The notes beneath the pieces were generated by a model. It was not told the origin of the DNA. It searched no databases and worked only from the letters and a program-made list of their open reading frames with translations. This document shows, one piece after another, positions 1 through 7,293 of a DNA stretch of 15,532 bases. This stretch comes from Thermohalobaculum sp039185235 (GTDB lineage: Bacteria; Pseudomonadota; Alphaproteobacteria; Rhodobacterales; Rhodobacteraceae), in the NCBI GenBank assembly GCA_039185235.1, contig JBCDAS010000065.1, forward strand, positions 1 to 15,532, given 5' to 3'. The position numbers and the translations under genes were made by a program. Numbering within the stretch: the first letter of the stretch is position 1; each line of letters begins with the position of its first letter.

Positions 1-5
1 ATCTC

Positions 6-1055
6 GTGCCGACACCCAAACCCAAGCCTCAGCCTATGATCGAGACTGAAGCGGGCGCGTTGGACGAGACCCTGATCGAGTTCCAGGACAATCGCCTTCT
101 GATCGATCTCTGCGGCCAGTTCGACAAGAACCTCACAGCCCTGGAACAAGGCTTTGGCGTCGTGATCATGCGCCGGGGCAATCAGATCGCGATCCACGGC
201 CCAGACGAAGCCCGCACCGCCGCCAAAACCGCGCTCGATGCGATCTATGGGCGATTGGAACATGGGCGCGGGCTGGAGCAAGGCGATCTCGACACCCTCA
301 TCCGCGTCGGCCATTTCCCCGCCGATGTCACCGCCGAGAACAAGGCGCAGCAGCTTGATATGTTCCCCGGTGGACGTCTGGAAATCCGGACCAAGAAGAA
401 GACGATTGAGCCTCGCTCGGCCACCCAACGCACCTATGCGGTTGAGCTCTTCCAAAAAGAGCTGGTCTTCGGCATCGGCCCCGCTGGCACGGGAAAGACC
501 TATCTGGCCGTCGCTGCGGCTGTCTCGATGTTCATGGATGGTGAGGTCGACCGGATCATCCTGTCGCGCCCTGCGGTCGAAGCGGGCGAGCGGCTTGGCT
601 TCCTGCCTGGGACCGAGAAGGACAAGATGGACCCCTATCTCCGCCCCCTCTACGACGCGCTGCATGACATGCTGCCGGGCAAGCAGGTGGACAAGCTGAT
701 GGAGGAGAAGCGCATCGAGGTCGCCCCGCTCGCCTTCATGCGGGGCCGCACACTCTCGAACTCCTTCATCGTGCTCGATGAGGCCCAGAACACAACCGCT
801 ATGCAAATGAAGATGTTTCTGACCCGCATGGGCGAGGGCTCTCGCATGGCGATCACAGGCGACCCGACCCAGATCGACCTGCCACGCGGCGTCACCTCCG
901 GCCTGGTCGAGGCGCTGGAGATCCTGCGCGGCGTCAAAGAGATCGGATTCATCCGCTTCAGCGCCGATGACGTGGTCCGCCATCCCATGGTCGCGCGCGT
1001 CATCCGCGCCTATGACAAGGCCTATGAGACGCAGGTGCGCGGGACCAAGGGGTGA
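6..1055 (+). CDS. phoH: PhoH family P-loop ATPase (PhoH/PhoL-like)
   Basis: PhoH proteins are cytoplasmic NTPases with an RNA-helicase-like core. Their precise role is poorly defined, but they are repeatedly linked to ybeY and RNA metabolism. The 349-residue translation has an N-terminal segment rich in small and acidic residues, then the PhoH core: Walker A GPAGTGKT at residues 158-165, Walker B with VLDEAQN at 256-262, and the conserved GDPTQIDLP stretch at 285-293. This is the usual length for the family. The start is uncertain. GTG at 6 is the first candidate in the window, only five bases precede it and no in-frame stop is visible, so the gene could begin upstream. An in-frame ATG at 36 (residue 11) is another option, because residues 2-10 are Pro/Lys-rich and look dispensable. 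Its stop overlaps the ybeY GTG in a 4-bp GTGA, which suggests coupled translation. Family identity is secure; the exact molecular function is not. Confidence 0.95.
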   Translation: MPTPKPKPQPMIETEAGALDETLIEFQDNRLLIDLCGQFDKNLTALEQGFGVVIMRRGNQIAIHGPDEARTAAKTALDAIYGRLEHGRGLEQGDLDTLIRVGHFPADVTAENKAQQLDMFPGGRLEIRTKKKTIEPRSATQRTYAVELFQKELVFGIGPAGTGKTYLAVAAAVSMFMDGEVDRIILSRPAVEAGERLGFLPGTEKDKMDPYLRPLYDALHDMLPGKQVDKLMEEKRIEVAPLAFMRGRTLSNSFIVLDEAQNTTAMQMKMFLTRMGEGSRMAITGDPTQIDLPRGVTSGLVEALEILRGVKEIGFIRFSADDVVRHPMVARVIRAYDKAYETQVRGTKG

Positions 1056-1555
1056 GCCTGGTCGACCTGACGATCGAGGATGACGGCTGGAACGCCCTTC
1101 CACTGACCGAGATATCCGAGACCGCCGCGCGGGCCGCTTTGGCCGCCCAGAACCTCGATCCAGCGGATTACGAGATCAGCCTGCTCGCCTGTTCCGACGA
1201 CCGGATCGCCAGGCTCAACGCCAGCTTCCGCGGAAAACCAAGCCCCACCAATGTCCTGTCCTGGCCCAGCGAGGCCCTAACGCCAGACCAACCGGGCGCA
1301 ACCCCGCCGCCGCCAAGCCACGCGGCTCCAACAGGCCAAACCCCCCTCGGCGATGTGGCTATTGCGCTGCAAACTTGCGAACGTGAGGCCCGAGAGCACT
1401 CAATTGACTTGAAAAATCACGTAACCCACCTGATTTTACACGGGTGTTTACATTTGCTCGGCTTTGATCACGAGACGGATGAAGACGCAGCGTTGATGGA
1501 AGGGATCGAAATCCAGGCACTTGCCGAACTCGGGATCGAGACCCCTTATTCATAG
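1052..1555 (+). CDS. ybeY: endoribonuclease YbeY (rRNA maturation factor)
   Basis: YbeY is a zinc-dependent single-strand endoribonuclease involved in 16S rRNA 3'-end maturation and ribosome quality control. The 167-residue protein carries the family signature H-x3-H-x5-H as HGCLHLLGFDH at residues 130-140, so the predicted zinc ligands are H130, H134 and H140. The upstream TNVLSWP block (about 66-72) and LGDVAIA block (about 99-105) also fit. Between them lies a Pro/Ala-rich insert (about 76-97), longer than in E. coli YbeY. The GTG start is embedded in the phoH stop (GTGA), which fixes it well. The DNA encoding the active site (about 1393-1470) is visibly more AT-rich than its surroundings and uses TTA leucine codons that are otherwise rare here. 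The neighbours phoH and corC are the classic ybeY partners. Confidence 0.96.
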   Translation: MSLVDLTIEDDGWNALPLTEISETAARAALAAQNLDPADYEISLLACSDDRIARLNASFRGKPSPTNVLSWPSEALTPDQPGATPPPPSHAAPTGQTPLGDVAIALQTCEREAREHSIDLKNHVTHLILHGCLHLLGFDHETDEDAALMEGIEIQALAELGIETPYS

Positions 1556-1560
1556 GAGGC

Positions 1561-2586
1561 GTGGGCAACCACGCATTGAAAGGAAAGATGGACGCACGCG
1601 AGACCGCGCCCCCCGAACGGGGCGGCGCTGACGCAGAAACCGGGCAAGAGAGCTCGGCGAGCGACGACAGTCCGGGCAGTACAAGCTCGGAGATCAACGG
1701 GACCTCAAACCCGGGGAGCGTGACGAGCTCCTTCTTTGCATCACTCTTCCGCCGGCAACCGCCCGCTGACCAGATCCCTGTGAACGAGACGGGTGAGGTG
1801 GTTGGCCCGGGCTTCGAAGGTGCCTCAGCGGCGGAACGCCTGATGATCGGCAATATCCTGCGCCTACGAGAGCTTCGGGTTGTCGATGTGATGACGCCGC
1901 GTGCCGATATTGTCGCTGTCTCAGACCAGACCGATCTCGGCGATGCAATGTCAGCCTTTGAGAGGGGCGGCTTCTCGCGCCTGCCTGTGTTCCGCGAGAC
2001 GCTGGATGACCCGATCGGGTTCATCCATCTCAAAGACCTCGCCATTCGCTACGGCGTCGGCTGGCAGAAAAACGGCACCCACTTCGCACCTGAAGACCAT
2101 TTGCACCAGGCGCTCTTCGTGCCGCCATCGATGGGGATTGTGCCCCTCCTGCAGAAGATGCAGGGCGAGCGCGTTCATATGGCGCTGGTGATCGATGAGT
2201 TCGGCGGCGTCGATGGGCTGGTGACGATCGAAGATCTGGTCGAGCAAATCGTCGGCGATATCGAGGATGAGCATGACACGCTCGACCTGCTCTGGCGTGA
2301 AGAATCCCCCGGCATCTGGTCGATCAACGCGCGCGCCGATATCGAGGAATTCGAGGAAGCGACCGGGCTCAACCTGCGTCCCGATAATTGGGAAGAAGAT
2401 GTCGAGACCATGGGCGGCCTCGTCTTCACTCTCTCGGGCCGGGTGCCCGCGCGGGGTGAAGTGATCCCACACCCGATGGGCCATGAGTTCCAGGTCCTCG
2501 ACGCCGATCCTCGGCGGATCAAGCGCCTGCAACTGACGCTGAACGGGGCCGGAACCGCGAAACCGGTGCGTGAGGCGGCGGAGTGA
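1561..2586 (+). CDS. corC: CorC/HlyC-type CBS-domain protein
   Basis: This is a CBS-pair protein of the CorC/TlyC group, soluble or membrane-associated proteins implicated in Mg2+/Co2+ handling and often annotated as hemolysin-like. The 341-residue translation begins with a low-complexity Ser/Glu/Gly-rich tail (1-60). It continues with a first CBS motif containing VVDVMTPRADIVAV (107-120) and GFIHLKDLA (153-161), a second CBS motif with ALVIDEFGGVDGLVTIEDL (208-226) and VGDIEDEHD (231-239), and a C-terminal CorC/HlyC transporter-associated domain (about 245-330). No DUF21 membrane domain is present, so this is the short CorC form. The start is ambiguous. GTG 1561 has an AGGAGG only one base upstream, which is too close for normal spacing, while in-frame ATG 1588 follows AAAGGAAAG. 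The tail makes either start harmless to the fold. Its stop overlaps lnt as GTGA. The actual transported ion or ligand cannot be read from sequence. Confidence 0.92.
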   Translation: MGNHALKGKMDARETAPPERGGADAETGQESSASDDSPGSTSSEINGTSNPGSVTSSFFASLFRRQPPADQIPVNETGEVVGPGFEGASAAERLMIGNILRLRELRVVDVMTPRADIVAVSDQTDLGDAMSAFERGGFSRLPVFRETLDDPIGFIHLKDLAIRYGVGWQKNGTHFAPEDHLHQALFVPPSMGIVPLLQKMQGERVHMALVIDEFGGVDGLVTIEDLVEQIVGDIEDEHDTLDLLWREESPGIWSINARADIEEFEEATGLNLRPDNWEEDVETMGGLVFTLSGRVPARGEVIPHPMGHEFQVLDADPRRIKRLQLTLNGAGTAKPVREAAE

Positions 2587-4163
2587 TCGACTTCTCCCCG
2601 GCCGGCGCGCCCGGCCAAGGGGTCACGAGACGGCTCAGGCAGCTCAGTGGCTGGCAAAGGGTTCTGCTGTCGGCCCTTATGGGCGTGGTCATGACCCTCG
2701 GCCACGCGCCGACGGATCTGCCCTGGGGCTTCTTTCTCGCGCTACCGGTTGTGCTGGCGATGACGGCCGAGGTCGATCGACCGCGCCAAGCCGCCTGGAT
2801 CGGCTGGGGCCTCGGCCTTGGCTATTTCATCAGCGGCTTGCATTGGATCGGCCATGCGTTCCTAGTGGACCCCGATCAACACGCCTGGATGTTGCCTTTC
2901 GCACTGACCCTGCTGCCGGGCTTCCTCGCGCTCTTCTGGGCCGGGGCCTTTTGGTTGGCCAAGCGGATCTGGCCGCAAACCCTGGCCTTGCAGGCCTTGG
3001 TGCTGGCAAGCAGCTGGACCCTGGTGGAGATCGCGCGCGGCCATGTACTGACCGGCTTTCCCTGGGCGCTGCCAGCCTATGCCTGGGTCGAGACACCGCT
3101 TTTACAAAGCGCCAGTTGGGCGGGTCCGTTCGGGCTGACGCTGATCGTCCTCTTCCTTTGCAGCTATCTGCCAATGGCGCTCCTGGCGCGCAGTCTGGCC
3201 GGGACCGCGCTGGCGGCGGCGGGTTTCGCGGGGCTCTGGATCTGGGGAACCGCGCGGGTGCCCGAGACGGTGACCTACGCCCCGGACGCGCCCCTGATCC
3301 GGATCGTCCAGCCCGATGCCCCGCAGCACTTAAAGTGGAACCGAGACTACATCCCGCGTTTCTACCGCCGCTTACTCGAAGCCAGCGCCGCCCCACTCGA
3401 AGGCCGTGAAGGCACGCCTGACCTGATCCTCTGGCCCGAGACGGCGGTCGCTTACCTGCCCGAGCGGTTCCCGGAAGGCCGCCAACAGATCGCAGCCGCA
3501 GCCCGTGGCGCGCCGGTTGTGACGGGCGCCATCACAGCGCCTGAGGCGGGCGCTCAGATCGGCTATTTTAACTCGCTGGTGACCATCCTGCCCGATGCCT
3601 CGATGGGCCCAAGCTACAACAAGCACCACCTCGTACCCTTTGGCGAATACGTGCCCTTTGCCTGGATCCTGAAGCCACTTGGGTTGGAGCAGATCGCCCT
3701 TTTCGGCGGCTTTGACGAAGGACCGGGGCCCGCAACGATCTCGCTGCCTGGCCTGCCCAGCTTTGCCGCAGCGATTTGTTACGAGATGATCTTTCCGCAT
3801 GAGATCGTCGGCACTGGTCCGCGACCCGATTGGATCGTCACCATCACCAATGACGCCTGGTTCGGCGGCTTTGCCGGGCCGCAACAGCATCTCGATCAAG
3901 CCCGATTCCGCGCGGTGGAGCAAGGCCTGCCTGCTGCGCGGGCTGCCAATACCGGCATCTCAGCAATGATCGATCCCTATGGCCGCGTCACCAACAGCTT
4001 GCCGCTCCACACGCATGGCGCGATAGATGTGCTTTTACCCGAAAAAGCCCCAGAAACGCTTTTCAGCCAGATGCGCTGGACCTCCACAATTGGCCTAATC
4101 GCCCTGATTCTCGCATTCTTGACCGTGTTCGCGCGTCAATCGCGGCAAATTGACAAGTCTTAG
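2583..4163 (+). CDS. lnt: apolipoprotein N-acyltransferase
   Basis: Lnt performs the last step of lipoprotein maturation in the inner membrane, transferring an acyl chain from a phospholipid to the N-terminal diacylglyceryl-cysteine of apolipoproteins. The 526-residue protein has an N-terminal multi-helix membrane part (roughly residues 25-222, several hydrophobic segments), a periplasmic nitrilase-like domain (about 238-485) and a final transmembrane helix (about 500-516). The Glu-Lys-Cys catalytic triad can be placed at E286 (in LILWPETAV), K347 (in YNKHHLVPFGEYVP) and C399 (in AAICYEMIFP). The GTG start lies in the corC stop (GTGA), implying coupling; its size is typical. A TTGACA promoter element for the next gene lies in its last codons, so the 3' end of lnt doubles as regulatory DNA. 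Confidence 0.97.
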   Translation: MIDFSPAGAPGQGVTRRLRQLSGWQRVLLSALMGVVMTLGHAPTDLPWGFFLALPVVLAMTAEVDRPRQAAWIGWGLGLGYFISGLHWIGHAFLVDPDQHAWMLPFALTLLPGFLALFWAGAFWLAKRIWPQTLALQALVLASSWTLVEIARGHVLTGFPWALPAYAWVETPLLQSASWAGPFGLTLIVLFLCSYLPMALLARSLAGTALAAAGFAGLWIWGTARVPETVTYAPDAPLIRIVQPDAPQHLKWNRDYIPRFYRRLLEASAAPLEGREGTPDLILWPETAVAYLPERFPEGRQQIAAAARGAPVVTGAITAPEAGAQIGYFNSLVTILPDASMGPSYNKHHLVPFGEYVPFAWILKPLGLEQIALFGGFDEGPGPATISLPGLPSFAAAICYEMIFPHEIVGTGPRPDWIVTITNDAWFGGFAGPQQHLDQARFRAVEQGLPAARAANTGISAMIDPYGRVTNSLPLHTHGAIDVLLPEKAPETLFSQMRWTSTIGLIALILAFLTVFARQSRQIDKS

Positions 4164-4180
4164 CCACATTCCGACATAGG
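4150..4180 (+). promoter_or_regulatory. candidate sigma-70-type promoter for the HTH gene
   Basis: A perfect TTGACA (-35) lies at 4150-4155, overlapping the last codons of lnt. The best -10 candidate is CATAGG at 4175-4180, separated by 19 bp, which is slightly long. Initiation near 4187 would give a leader of about 50 nt before the TTG start. The -35 is convincing; the -10 is a weak match. Confidence 0.45.
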
Positions 4181-4239
4181 ATGGGAATCAGAGCGGGGTT
4201 GCTCGTGGGGGCCTGGTTTTTGCAGAAGGCGAGGAGCAG

Positions 4240-4662
4240 TTGGTTAAATCTCCAGACGAAATCGATGTACATATTGGCGGCCGAGTGCGTCTCCGCCGGA
4301 TCATGATGAACATGAGTCAGGAACAGCTGGGTAAATCGCTGAACCTGACTTTCCAGCAAGTGCAGAAATACGAACGTGGGTTGAACCGGATCGGCGCCGG
4401 GCGGCTCTATCACATCGCTCGAGTTTTGAACGTCGCGCCCAGCTATTTCTACGAGGGCCTGCCACCGACCACCGAATTGGTGCCTGATCCGGTGCTGTTG
4501 CGCCGCTCGATCGAGGTCTCCGAGTTCCTGGCCTCCTCCGAGGGACATTCCATCGTTGTGGCGCTCAGCCAGATCTCTGATGGCAATGTGCGCCGGCGGA
4601 TCCTGGATCTGGCCCAGGCGTTAGGTAACCAGTCCTATGATGATCGGAGTGAAACCGCCTGA
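4240..4662 (+). CDS. XRE/Cro-C1-type HTH transcriptional regulator
   Basis: This is a small DNA-binding protein of 140 residues. Residues about 12-67 form an HTH_3 (Cro/C1) domain: GGRVRLRRIMMNMSQEQLG, then LTFQQVQKYERGLNRI and GRLYHIARVLNV. The remainder (about 75-140) is a short helical tail of the kind seen in the alphaproteobacterial group of small XRE regulators with the FQQ(I/V)QKYE signature. The only initiation codon before the domain is TTG at 4240, preceded by AGGAG (4232-4236) with a very short 3-nt spacer; an in-frame TAG at 4177 closes the frame upstream. A weak start of this kind may keep expression low. The gene sits between lnt and metK, each side with its own promoter candidate. 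The target genes are unknown; control of metK or autoregulation are guesses from position only. Confidence 0.88.
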   Translation: MVKSPDEIDVHIGGRVRLRRIMMNMSQEQLGKSLNLTFQQVQKYERGLNRIGAGRLYHIARVLNVAPSYFYEGLPPTTELVPDPVLLRRSIEVSEFLASSEGHSIVVALSQISDGNVRRRILDLAQALGNQSYDDRSETA

Positions 4663-4665
4663 CGC

Positions 4666-4695
4666 TTGACCTCGCAAACGGCCACATGGCATAGA
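4666..4695 (+). promoter_or_regulatory. sigma-70-type promoter of metK
   Basis: TTGACC at 4666-4671 and CATAGA at 4690-4695 are separated by 18 bp, a typical alphaproteobacterial housekeeping arrangement with a strong -35 and a degenerate -10. The element lies immediately after the HTH gene stop. It would start transcription near 4702 and give a leader of about 46 nt. Confidence 0.6.
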
Positions 4696-4723
4696 CGCGC
4701 GCACATTTGCGCATCGACGCGCA
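4691..4723 (+). promoter_or_regulatory. metK leader: 22-bp-spaced direct repeat and small hairpin
   Basis: ATAGACGCGC (4691-4700) is repeated as ATCGACGCGC (4713-4722), 22 bp apart, which is close to two helical turns. The second copy lies in a possible hairpin TGCGC-ATCGAC-GCGCA (4708-4723). The metK Shine-Dalgarno GGAG is at 4734-4737, 10 nt before the ATG. The element could be an operator pair over the start of transcription or a leader hairpin, or chance in a GC-rich stretch. Confidence 0.3.
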
Positions 4724-4747
4724 GCGCCGCCTTGGAGACTCCGTTTC

Positions 4748-5938
4748 ATGTCAAAATCAAACTACCTTTTCACTTCGGAATCCGTCTCCGAGGGCCACCC
4801 GGATAAAGTCTGCGATCAGATCTCGGACACGATGATCGACATGATCCTCGACAAAGAGCCCGAGGCACGCGTGGCGGTCGAGACCGCGGCCACCACCAAC
4901 AAGGTGGTCTTGATGGGCGAGATCAAGATCTCAGAAGTCAATGCAGTCTCCGCCGATGAGTTCATCGAAGCGGCGCGCAACACGATCCGCGACATCGGCT
5001 ATATGCAAAAGGGGTTTCACTTCAAAACCGCCTCGATCGATTGCTACATCCACGAGCAATCGGCCGATATCGCGCAAGGCGTTGACGCGGCGGCGAACAA
5101 GGACGAAGGCGCGGGCGACCAGGGGATCATGTTCGGCTACGCGACCAGCGAGACGCCGGAGTTGATGCCAGCCCCCATCCTCTACTCCCACCGGATCCTG
5201 CGTCTGATGGCAGAAGCCCGCCATAGCGGTCAGGCACCGCTGCTTGGGCCCGACGCGAAAAGCCAGGTGACCGTCGAGTACAAGGACGACAAACCGGCGC
5301 GGGCGCATACCATCGTCGTCTCGACCCAACATACGGAGAAGGACAGCGATGGCAAGGAACTGACCTCGGACGATATCCGCCAGATCGTGGAGCCTTATGC
5401 CCTTGCCTCGATGCCAGAGGGCTTCGTCGATGACGAGACCGTCTGGCATGTGAACCCGACCGGGCGCTTCGTGATCGGCGGACCGGATGGCGATGCGGGC
5501 CTGACCGGACGAAAGATCATTGTCGACACCTATGGCGGCGCGGCACCCCATGGCGGCGGCGCCTTCTCGGGCAAGGACCCCACCAAAGTCGACCGCTCAG
5601 CCGCCTATGCCGCGCGATACCTGGCGAAAAATGTGGTCGCCGCGGGCTTGGCCGAGAAGTGCTGCATCCAACTGTCCTATGCAATCGGCGTGGCAGAGCC
5701 GCTCTCGATCCATATCGAGGACTATGGCACCGCGACGGCTGATCTGGGCCAAGTCGAGAAAGCAATCCGCGCCTCGATGAGCCTGACGCCACGGGGCATC
5801 CGCACGCATCTGGGCCTCAATAGGCCGATTTACCGGCGCACTGCGGCCTATGGCCATTTTGGCCGGACCCCGGATGCCGATGGCGGTTTCTCCTGGGAGA
5901 AGACCGACCTCGTAGATGCACTGAAATCCGCTTTGTAG
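4748..5938 (+). CDS. metK: S-adenosylmethionine synthetase
   Basis: MetK makes S-adenosylmethionine from methionine and ATP, with hydrolysis of the tripolyphosphate intermediate, in the cytoplasm. The 396-residue protein is slightly longer than E. coli MetK (384). It shows the N-terminal signature SEGHPDKVCDQISD, the methionine/ATP-site motif GAGDQGIMFGYA and the phosphate-binding stretch GGGAFSGKDPTKVDRSAAY. The C-terminal part containing THLGLNRPIYRRTAAYGHFG completes the three-domain fold. The ATG start has GGAG ten bases upstream. Its own promoter sits just 5' and a strong hairpin follows the stop. Nearby trmB encodes a SAM-dependent tRNA methyltransferase, so MetK supplies the cofactor for a neighbour, though this may be coincidental. 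Nothing is missing. Confidence 0.98.
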   Translation: MSKSNYLFTSESVSEGHPDKVCDQISDTMIDMILDKEPEARVAVETAATTNKVVLMGEIKISEVNAVSADEFIEAARNTIRDIGYMQKGFHFKTASIDCYIHEQSADIAQGVDAAANKDEGAGDQGIMFGYATSETPELMPAPILYSHRILRLMAEARHSGQAPLLGPDAKSQVTVEYKDDKPARAHTIVVSTQHTEKDSDGKELTSDDIRQIVEPYALASMPEGFVDDETVWHVNPTGRFVIGGPDGDAGLTGRKIIVDTYGGAAPHGGGAFSGKDPTKVDRSAAYAARYLAKNVVAAGLAEKCCIQLSYAIGVAEPLSIHIEDYGTATADLGQVEKAIRASMSLTPRGIRTHLGLNRPIYRRTAAYGHFGRTPDADGGFSWEKTDLVDALKSAL

Positions 5939-5953
5939 GCGCAACGGGCTCTG

Positions 5954-5981
5954 CCTTTTCTGGGCTTTGGCCCGGGAAAGG
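5954..5981 (+). promoter_or_regulatory. strong hairpin overlapping the GNAT ribosome-binding site
   Basis: Positions 5954-5965 pair with 5970-5981 around a TTTG loop: 12 bp including two G-U pairs. The 3' arm ends in GGGAAAGG, so it contains the first half of the AAAGGAGA Shine-Dalgarno (5977-5984) used by the gene starting at 5990. No T-run follows, so it is a poor intrinsic terminator. It looks more like an mRNA 3'-end stabiliser for metK or a translation gate for the next gene. Confidence 0.5.
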
Positions 5982-5989
5982 AGAGCAGG

Positions 5990-6478
5990 ATGGCCTTTCA
6001 TATCCGCGCGTACCGTGAGGGCGACACGGCGGGCCTGCTCCGCGTGCACAGATCCGCGATCCTGGCGATCTCGACCGAAATCTACAGCCAGGCAGAGCTT
6101 GAGAGCTGGAACCACGGCAAGACCGAGGATCTCTATCTTCGCGCGATCGAAGAGGGCGAGGCTTATCTGATCAGCGAGGCGGGGGGTGTCATGGTTGGCT
6201 TCTGCTCGTACAAATGCCACCCAGATCAGACTGGAGAGATCTGCGGTCTCTATGTCGATCCCAAGGCGCAGGGACAGGGACTGGGCTCCGCGCTTTTGCG
6301 CCGGGCGGAGCAGGCGCTTGTCTCAGAAAATGCCGCGCGCTTGATGATCGAGGCGAGCCTCGCAGCGCTGCCGTTCTATCTCAGGGCCGGCTATCGGGTG
6401 ACCGAGGAGCTCACCCACCAAACCCGCGGAGGTCTGCCGCTCGCGATCCGCCGGGTCGAACGCAGCATCGCCCTTTGA
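5990..6478 (+). CDS. GNAT family N-acetyltransferase
   Basis: The 162-residue protein has the GNAT fold. The acetyl-CoA pyrophosphate-binding loop is in the segment CGLYVDPKAQGQGLGSALL, with Q94-G95-Q96-G97-L98-G99 matching the Q/R-x-x-G-x-G/A motif. A conserved Asn is not obvious after it, but the terminal block EASLAALPFYLRAGYR (121-136) is typical of the C-terminal beta-strand/helix pair. The acceptor substrate cannot be inferred; small-molecule amines and ribosomal or other proteins are all possible. The ATG is well supported by AGGAG six bases upstream, part of which is folded into the hairpin before it. The gene lies between metK and trmB, probably cotranscribed with trmB (32-bp gap). 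Confidence 0.9.
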   Translation: MAFHIRAYREGDTAGLLRVHRSAILAISTEIYSQAELESWNHGKTEDLYLRAIEEGEAYLISEAGGVMVGFCSYKCHPDQTGEICGLYVDPKAQGQGLGSALLRRAEQALVSENAARLMIEASLAALPFYLRAGYRVTEELTHQTRGGLPLAIRRVERSIAL

Positions 6479-6510
6479 CAAGCGCATGGAGAGCCGCCAG
6501 AACCCCGCCC

Positions 6511-7236
6511 ATGACAGGACCCAAGCGCGAAGACGGCGCCCCTTGGCGCAACTTCTATGGCAGGCGGCATGGCAAGAAGCTCCGCCCCGGCCAGGCGCGG
6601 CTGATGGAGACAAAGCTGGCGGCCCTCGCCCCACCTGGGATCGGTTGGGAGGAGAACCCGGCGCGCAATCCCATCGATCTCCAAGCGCTCTTTCCCGACA
6701 AAGACGCAGTCTGGCTGGAAATCGGTTTTGGCGGGGGCGAGCATATGATCGCCCAGGCCAAGGCTTATCCCCAGATCGCCCTGATCGGAGCGGAGCCCTA
6801 TATCAACGGCGTCGCAACGCTGCTCTCGGCGATCGAGCGATCCGGGGTGAGCAATCTCTCGGTGACGGATGCCGATGCCCGCGATGTGATGGATGTTCTG
6901 CCTCAGGGCTCGATCGCGCGTGTGTTCCTCAACTATCCAGACCCTTGGCCAAAAACGCGCCACCACAAGCGCCGGTTCATCAATCCGGACAATATCGCGC
7001 AATTGGCCAAAGTGATGACGCCAGGGGCGGAATTGAGGATCGCGACCGATATCCCGGACTATGTGCGTCACTGCCTGGAGCTGCTTTGTGGGGATCCGAG
7101 GTTTCTGTGGACCGCCGAAGCCCCAAGCGATTGGCGAGAGCCCTGGCCCGACTGGCCCTCGACCCGCTATGAGGCAAAAGCTCTGCGCGAAGGCCGGGTC
7201 CCGCACTACCTCACCTTTCTGCGCGAGACCCGATAG
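6511..7236 (+). CDS. trmB: tRNA (guanine-46-N7) methyltransferase
   Basis: TrmB uses SAM to form 7-methylguanosine at position 46 of the tRNA variable loop. The 241-residue protein has the SAM-binding loop LEIGFGGGEH (69-78), the GAEPYINGV segment (93-101), the highly diagnostic catalytic/tRNA-binding motif DPWPKTRHHKRR (144-155) and TDIPDYV (179-185). The RYEAKALREGR stretch (219-229) is the family C-terminal signature. The frame stays open upstream through the GNAT gene, but homology begins near ATG 6511 (MTGPKRE), which gives normal length. No strong Shine-Dalgarno is visible, so initiation may rely on translation from the GNAT gene 32 bp upstream. An intrinsic terminator follows at 7257-7283. 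Confidence 0.96.
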   Translation: MTGPKREDGAPWRNFYGRRHGKKLRPGQARLMETKLAALAPPGIGWEENPARNPIDLQALFPDKDAVWLEIGFGGGEHMIAQAKAYPQIALIGAEPYINGVATLLSAIERSGVSNLSVTDADARDVMDVLPQGSIARVFLNYPDPWPKTRHHKRRFINPDNIAQLAKVMTPGAELRIATDIPDYVRHCLELLCGDPRFLWTAEAPSDWREPWPDWPSTRYEAKALREGRVPHYLTFLRETR

Positions 7237-7256
7237 ACCAGATCGAACCAAAAGGA

Positions 7257-7283
7257 ATGCGCGTTCCGCGCATACGGTTTTTT
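7257..7283 (+). terminator. intrinsic terminator after trmB
   Basis: ATGCGCG (7257-7263) and CGCGCAT (7267-7273) form a 7-bp stem with a TTC loop, followed by ACGG and six T residues (7278-7283). It lies 20 bp after the trmB stop. The flanks GGA before and AC after are shared with the hairpin at 9885-9902. Confidence 0.75.
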
Positions 7284-7293
7284 GCGACCGGAG

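Noticed and set aside
1404..1436. TTGACT in ybeY as an internal promoter.
   Set aside because: No acceptable -10 is found at 16-19 bp; the AT-rich patch alone explains the match.
2570..3409. A 279-codon open frame on the plus strand overlapping lnt.
   Set aside because: It lies in another frame of lnt, is Arg/Pro/Gly-rich as expected of a high-GC shadow frame, and lnt has all catalytic residues.
4660..4750. Possible SAM/SAH riboswitch before metK: fragments such as AACGGC-N4-TGGC and CATTTGCGCA look like parts of the known motif.
   Set aside because: The closing stem cannot be formed, nothing upstream pairs with the GGAG Shine-Dalgarno as the pseudoknot requires, and AACGGC falls in the promoter spacer so it would not be transcribed from that promoter.
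6214..6510. A 99-residue extension of TrmB through the GNAT gene.
   Set aside because: The reading frame is open there only as an out-of-frame shadow of the GNAT coding sequence; TrmB homology begins near ATG 6511.
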